From Arctopsyche grandis (taxonomy: Eukaryota > Arthropoda > Insecta > Trichoptera > Hydropsychidae), in the NCBI RefSeq assembly GCF_051622035.1, contig NC_135365.1, positions 11,016,001 through 11,080,000 on the forward strand: DNA of 64,000 nt, in the 5' to 3' direction. This document shows positions 60,153-64,000 of the stretch, piece by piece. A program made the position numbers and the translations under genes. Positions within the stretch are counted from its first letter, which is position 1; every line of letters begins with the position of its first letter. The notes beneath the pieces were generated by a model. That model worked only from the letters and a program-made list of their open reading frames with translations. It was not told the DNA's origin and made no database searches.

Positions 60153-63110
60153 TCATTTACAGCCATTCGCCATCCACTGCTGGATGAAGGCCTCTCCAAC
60201 ACGCTTCCACTCGTCTCTGTTTTGCGCAACACTCATCCATCTCATTCCGCACATTTTCCTAATTTCGTTCACCCATCTTCCTTGCGGTCTTCCTTTTACT
60301 CTTTTGCCTTCTCTCGGGTACCATTCAAGCACTTCTTTTGTCCACCTTTCGTCCATCCTCCTAGCTACGTGACCCGCCCATTGCCATTTCAATCTCTTCA
60401 CTCTATCCACTATGTCCACTACCCTTGTCATATTTCTCACCCACGTGTTCCGCTTCCTGTCTTTCCTCGTTATGCCAAGCATACAGCGTTCCATACTTCT
60501 TTGAGTGCATTGGATTTTATTTTGCATCTTGGCGTTCAGTGTCCAAGTTTCACATCCATACGTCATCACTGGCAAAACGCATTGATCAAAGATCCTTTTC
60601 TTCAGGCAGAGTGGCATTTTTGATTTAAAAACAGCATTCATCCGTCCAAATGCACTCCACCCCAATTTCATACGTCTCTTTATCTCTTCATTTTTACTAC
60701 CAGACATGTCAATTATTTGACCTAAATATAAATAATTATTTACTACTTCTACTGGTTTATCATCTAAGGGGATGCTATCAGGCATGCAATAACTATTGAA
60801 CATTAGTTTAGTCTTATCTACGTTAATTTTTAATCCTACTTTTCTACTTTCCCTGTCCAGCTGTGTTAGTCTGATAAGTAGGTCAGCTGAATCACGAGCT
60901 ACTAAAACTATATCGTCTGCGAACCGAAGGTGACTCAAAAAGCGACCATTGATGCTTACTCCGGCTGTATCCCAATCCAATTTCCTGAAAACTCCCTCAA
61001 GCACCGCATTGAATAACTTGGGCGAGATTGTATCTCCTTGTCTTACTCCTTTTCCTATGCTAAATCTATCTGTACCTGAAAAAATTTTAACTGAAGCTGT
61101 GGCATTCTTATATATTGTAGCTAACAGTCCCACATAGGGTTCCGGCACTCCCTGTGTTTTTAGAGCGTTAAGTACTGCATTATGACTAACTGTATCGAAG
61201 GCTTTCTCATAATCGACGAAACCTAGGCACAGTGGCCGTTGATATTCGTTGGCGCGCTCGATTAGTTCGCCAACTACTTGGAGGTGGTCCATTGTGCTGA
61301 AATTTGCCCTAAACCCTGCCTGCTCTATAGGTTGGTTCTCGTCGAGGATATTCTTCAGCCTTTCTGTAATAACCTTCGTGAAGAGCTTGTAGACCGCTGA
61401 AAGTAGACTAATGGGTCGGTAGTTCTTGATATCGCTTTTGTCGCCTTTTTTGTGTATTAAAATGATAGTTGCGTTATTCCATCCTTCTGGTATAGCTTGG
61501 TTCTGGATGCATTTGCTGAAAAGCCTAGCTAAGATATTAATTAGGGGGGGGCCGCCACATTTTAGTAAGTCGATGGGAATATTATCTTCCCCTGGGGTTT
61601 TACCATTCTTTGCAGTTTTTAGCGCGGCCTCTACTTCGCTAGGCAATACTGCAGGAACCCTTTGGCCGTGTGTCGATTCCAGAGTGGGGAATTGGCCGTT
61701 GTCGTTCTCGTATAGTTTTGCATAGAACGTGTAAACTCTGTCTATGATTTCTTCTCTATTCCTAATTATTACTCCGCTCTCTGATCTGATTGCGATCATT
61801 TGGTTTTTGCCTAAGAAAAGATCCTGTTTGCACTTTTTCAGGCTACGGTTATTCTTAATGGTATTTTCTATTAGCTTGCTGTTAAAATCCCTGACATCCC
61901 TGACTATTCTCTTCTTAATTTCCTTATTTACTAGATTGTATTCTTGCTTATTATTATCCCTATCTAAATTCCTTTTATGCTTAATTAGGTTTTTTGTTTC
62001 CGCTGAAATTTTGCTTAATTTAATCTGTTTCCTGAAACCACCTAATTTCTTACCTGTTGAGGTTAGAACCGAACTAATTACAGTGTTCAATTCCTCGATG
62101 TCTGCTTCTGGGTTTAATTTCCCGTATCGATTTCCAAGTTCGAGTTCGAATTCCTTTTTCCTAGACCTTAGTTGAGCGAAATCTGGAGAGTTACTGCATC
62201 CTTTTATTAATTTCCTACGTTCGCAATTTATATTAATGGCCATCTTGGCACGGACTAATCTGTGATCGCTGCCTATATCTACTTTACTTAAAACACTAAC
62301 GTCTTTAACGGAGTGCAGGGCATTTGTTAGGATGAAATCGATCTCGTTTCTGTCTCCTTTAGGACTCTCCCAAGTCCACTTATTGTTGGTGTTTTTCCTG
62401 AAAAATGAATTAGTGATGAAGAGCCTGTTGTGTTCTGCGAATTCTATGAGGCGATCGCCTCTGTCGTTTCTTTGGCCGGTACCAAAATTGCCTACTGCTC
62501 TTTCTGTGTTTGCCTTTTGTCCTATTTTTGCGTTAAAGTCGCCCATGATTATTTTAAAGTGGTGGCGGCTATTATCGTATGCGCCCTGTAGTTTTTCGTA
62601 GAAGTCTTCTATTTCCTCGTCTGGGTGGCTAGATGTGGGGGCGTACACTTGGAAGATTTGACAAGTGTACCTGCTCGAGATTCTTAATACTACATAGCAT
62701 ATACGTTCCGATATGTCGTTTATTTCTATAATATTTCTTTCTATTCTCTTATTGATAAGAAACCCTACTCCTCCTATTCTACCATTTGGTAGCCCTCTCC
62801 AGTAGAGACAGTTACCACTTTTTAGGATTATTTGGTTTTCCTGTTTTCGTCTTACTTCGCTAAGTCCTACTAAATCCCATTTGATACTTTCTAGTTCATT
62901 CTCTAATGCAAGCACACTTCCTTCACTCGATAACGTTCTTACATTGTACGTGGCTAAATACAGGTTTCTATTAGCTAAGCTATCATCCATCGTCACTCTT
63001 ACCTTGTTGGAGGTTTGGATATTATTTTTCTCGCATTTATCCAAGATGTGTTGAGAAAAAGGCGGTACTTGAGAGAGATTTCCATTCAAGGAGTGAGTTC
63101 TTACCGCCAT
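60153..63110 (-). CDS. RTE-type non-LTR retrotransposon, intact endonuclease-reverse transcriptase ORF
   Basis: One frame of 985 codons. The AP-type endonuclease covers about residues 50-290: TYNVRTL (54-60), GLSEVRR (82-88), MGDFNAK (189-195), SDHRLV (281-286). The reverse transcriptase covers about 500-800: LIHKKGDKSDIKNYRPISL, FVDYEKAFD (641-649), VRQGD (699-703), FADD (730-733). The C-terminal part has YGCETWTLNAK and KRLKWQWAGHVARR. All catalytic boxes are present and there are no stops, so it may be autonomous. RTE elements encode this single protein, nick the target and copy their RNA there. The 3' tail is a TGA/ATC-rich short repeat (about 60140-60165). Fragments of the same family lie at 21283, 48621 and 49146. 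Confidence 0.93.
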   Translation of the reverse strand: MAVRTHSLNGNLSQVPPFSQHILDKCEKNNIQTSNKVRVTMDDSLANRNLYLATYNVRTLSSEGSVLALENELESIKWDLVGLSEVRRKQENQIILKSGNCLYWRGLPNGRIGGVGFLINKRIERNIIEINDISERICYVVLRISSRYTCQIFQVYAPTSSHPDEEIEDFYEKLQGAYDNSRHHFKIIMGDFNAKIGQKANTERAVGNFGTGQRNDRGDRLIEFAEHNRLFITNSFFRKNTNNKWTWESPKGDRNEIDFILTNALHSVKDVSVLSKVDIGSDHRLVRAKMAININCERRKLIKGCSNSPDFAQLRSRKKEFELELGNRYGKLNPEADIEELNTVISSVLTSTGKKLGGFRKQIKLSKISAETKNLIKHKRNLDRDNNKQEYNLVNKEIKKRIVRDVRDFNSKLIENTIKNNRSLKKCKQDLFLGKNQMIAIRSESGVIIRNREEIIDRVYTFYAKLYENDNGQFPTLESTHGQRVPAVLPSEVEAALKTAKNGKTPGEDNIPIDLLKCGGPPLINILARLFSKCIQNQAIPEGWNNATIILIHKKGDKSDIKNYRPISLLSAVYKLFTKVITERLKNILDENQPIEQAGFRANFSTMDHLQVVGELIERANEYQRPLCLGFVDYEKAFDTVSHNAVLNALKTQGVPEPYVGLLATIYKNATASVKIFSGTDRFSIGKGVRQGDTISPKLFNAVLEGVFRKLDWDTAGVSINGRFLSHLRFADDIVLVARDSADLLIRLTQLDRESRKVGLKINVDKTKLMFNSYCMPDSIPLDDKPVEVVNNYLYLGQIIDMSGSKNEEIKRRMKLGWSAFGRMNAVFKSKMPLCLKKRIFDQCVLPVMTYGCETWTLNAKMQNKIQCTQRSMERCMLGITRKDRKRNTWVRNMTRVVDIVDRVKRLKWQWAGHVARRMDERWTKEVLEWYPREGKRVKGRPQGRWVNEIRKMCGMRWMSVAQNRDEWKRVGEAFIQQWMANGCK

Positions 63111-63700
63111 AAACTCTTCTCTGTGGTCAGCTTTGACATATAGTCATTCTAGGTATCACTTGGATCACTTATGAGTTATTACATGCCATTTAACAGGGTT
63201 ACTTTGTAAGTGAAAGTAGTTAGTTATGATAATAATAGATTAGCAATTGTTATACTACTTTTTTACAGATCTTTATCGTGAGACGCCTCTTTGGAGACAA
63301 CGGATTTATATATGTGAGTGCGGTTTGCAATTTAATATTTTAATAATAACTTTAGTAAAGTATATAAAATTACACGAATTACTTTAATATAATTTAAATA
63401 TGAAAAAGAACTGATAGACAGTTGGGAAACACCGTTTCTGTTTGCTATTATTCTATTAAGTAAAGTTCGTTAAAGATTTTTGGCTGGAAGCAATTATGTG
63501 GAAGATTTATTGCTTCTGTGGGACCGACTTGGCTGGCGAAGGACCCTTTTTTTGTATTCAGGTAGGGAGATGTATCTCGTTTGACACCGATTTGACACAA
63601 AAATTAGCACAAAATTTTTCGAAATAACTGATATAAAACCGCTTTTTACGACCGATTTGCTGTTTATTTTTACACATAAATTATACTAGGATGCAATTAG
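63111..63700. other. RTE 5' leader and spacer
   Basis: The first 150-200 bases are probably the retrotransposon 5' leader; its limit is not marked. The rest shows nothing recognisable. Confidence 0.4.
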
Positions 63701-64000
63701 TAAAATAAGTGATTAGATGGTTAAGTTAAATTTCGTGCAATAGCCGGGTTTAAGCGAGTAATAGCGGGAGGAACGCAGAAGCACGTCCTCCTCACATGAC
63801 ACGAAAGACCGAACTCCGGAAAGTGAATAAGCGGAGATAAATAGAGAGATCGCGCATCATCATCACGAAAGTATGCAGAGCGGGGTGGCGGGTGGCGAAT
63901 GGCCGGCTCACACACGTGCCACAACACAACACACCTGTCTGATGTGTGCTCGTGTTCGTGTTCGTGTTCGTGTGCATGCCTTGTGGAGTGTAGTGTTGTG
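63701..64000. promoter_or_regulatory. GC-richer right edge, possible start of another gene
   Basis: Composition becomes balanced, with GCGGGAGG, CCGGAAAGTG and a GTGTTCGTGTTCG hexamer repeat at the edge. It resembles a promoter or 5' UTR, but no start codon can be tied to a known protein. Confidence 0.25.

Noticed and set aside
62332..62601. Plus-strand frames opposite the RTE
   Set aside because: They are shadows of the minus-strand coding frame, which carries all catalytic motifs.

Overview
The window is AT-rich, intron-bearing DNA from an arthropod, most likely an insect. The signs are GT-AG split genes, a ZAD-type C2H2 zinc-finger gene (a family expanded in insects), and many insect-type mobile elements. 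The species cannot be fixed from sequence alone. Four cellular genes are recognisable: MADD/Rab3-GEP (minus, about 3.6-10.3 kb, 21 coding exons, 3' end not in view), a ZAD-C2H2 gene (minus, 41.1-42.4 kb), MED7 (plus, 43.3-44.2 kb) and API5/Aac11 (minus, 45.5-50.4 kb). The last three form a compact cluster: the ZAD gene and MED7 are head to head, MED7 and API5 tail to tail. No rRNA, tRNA or CRISPR locus was seen; tRNA-like boxes occur only inside SINEs.

Layout. 1-3.6 kb: the last 51 codons of an unidentified plus-strand ORF, then three inverted-repeat elements, including a 1.2 kb DNA transposon whose ends are long hairpins. 3.6-10.4 kb: MADD. 10.7-13.9 kb: three non-autonomous DNA elements, two of hAT type. 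14.36-18.91 kb: two back-to-back Helitron-like elements stuffed with very GC-rich tandem arrays. 18.9-36 kb: gene-poor, with SINEs, RTE 3' fragments, a small Helitron, hAT MITEs and a few unique, more complex islands that may be regulatory. 35.9-36.7 kb: a decayed non-LTR reverse transcriptase. 37.6-40.9 kb: two members of a second Helitron family, again GC-rich inside. 41.1-50.4 kb: the gene cluster. 50.9-58.6 kb: a transposon graveyard with a SINE, a Mutator-like foldback element, hAT MITEs, a hAT element with perfect target duplication and a second hAT relic. 60.1-63.1 kb: an RTE-type retrotransposon with one uninterrupted 985-codon EN-RT frame. The right edge is a GC-richer unique stretch that could be the start of another gene.

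The most unusual signal is in the Helitrons. Two families with unrelated 3' termini both carry tandem arrays built around GC stems closed by GNA triloops, above all the heptamer GCGAAGC, known in the DNA-structure literature as an exceptionally stable mini-hairpin. In the first family the same heptamer also sits about 20 nt before the terminal CTAG. This suggests that the terminal hairpin motif was amplified internally, or that selection acts on hairpins in the single-stranded rolling-circle intermediate. The long frames in these arrays exist because the repeat unit (90 bp) is a multiple of three; they are not counted as genes.
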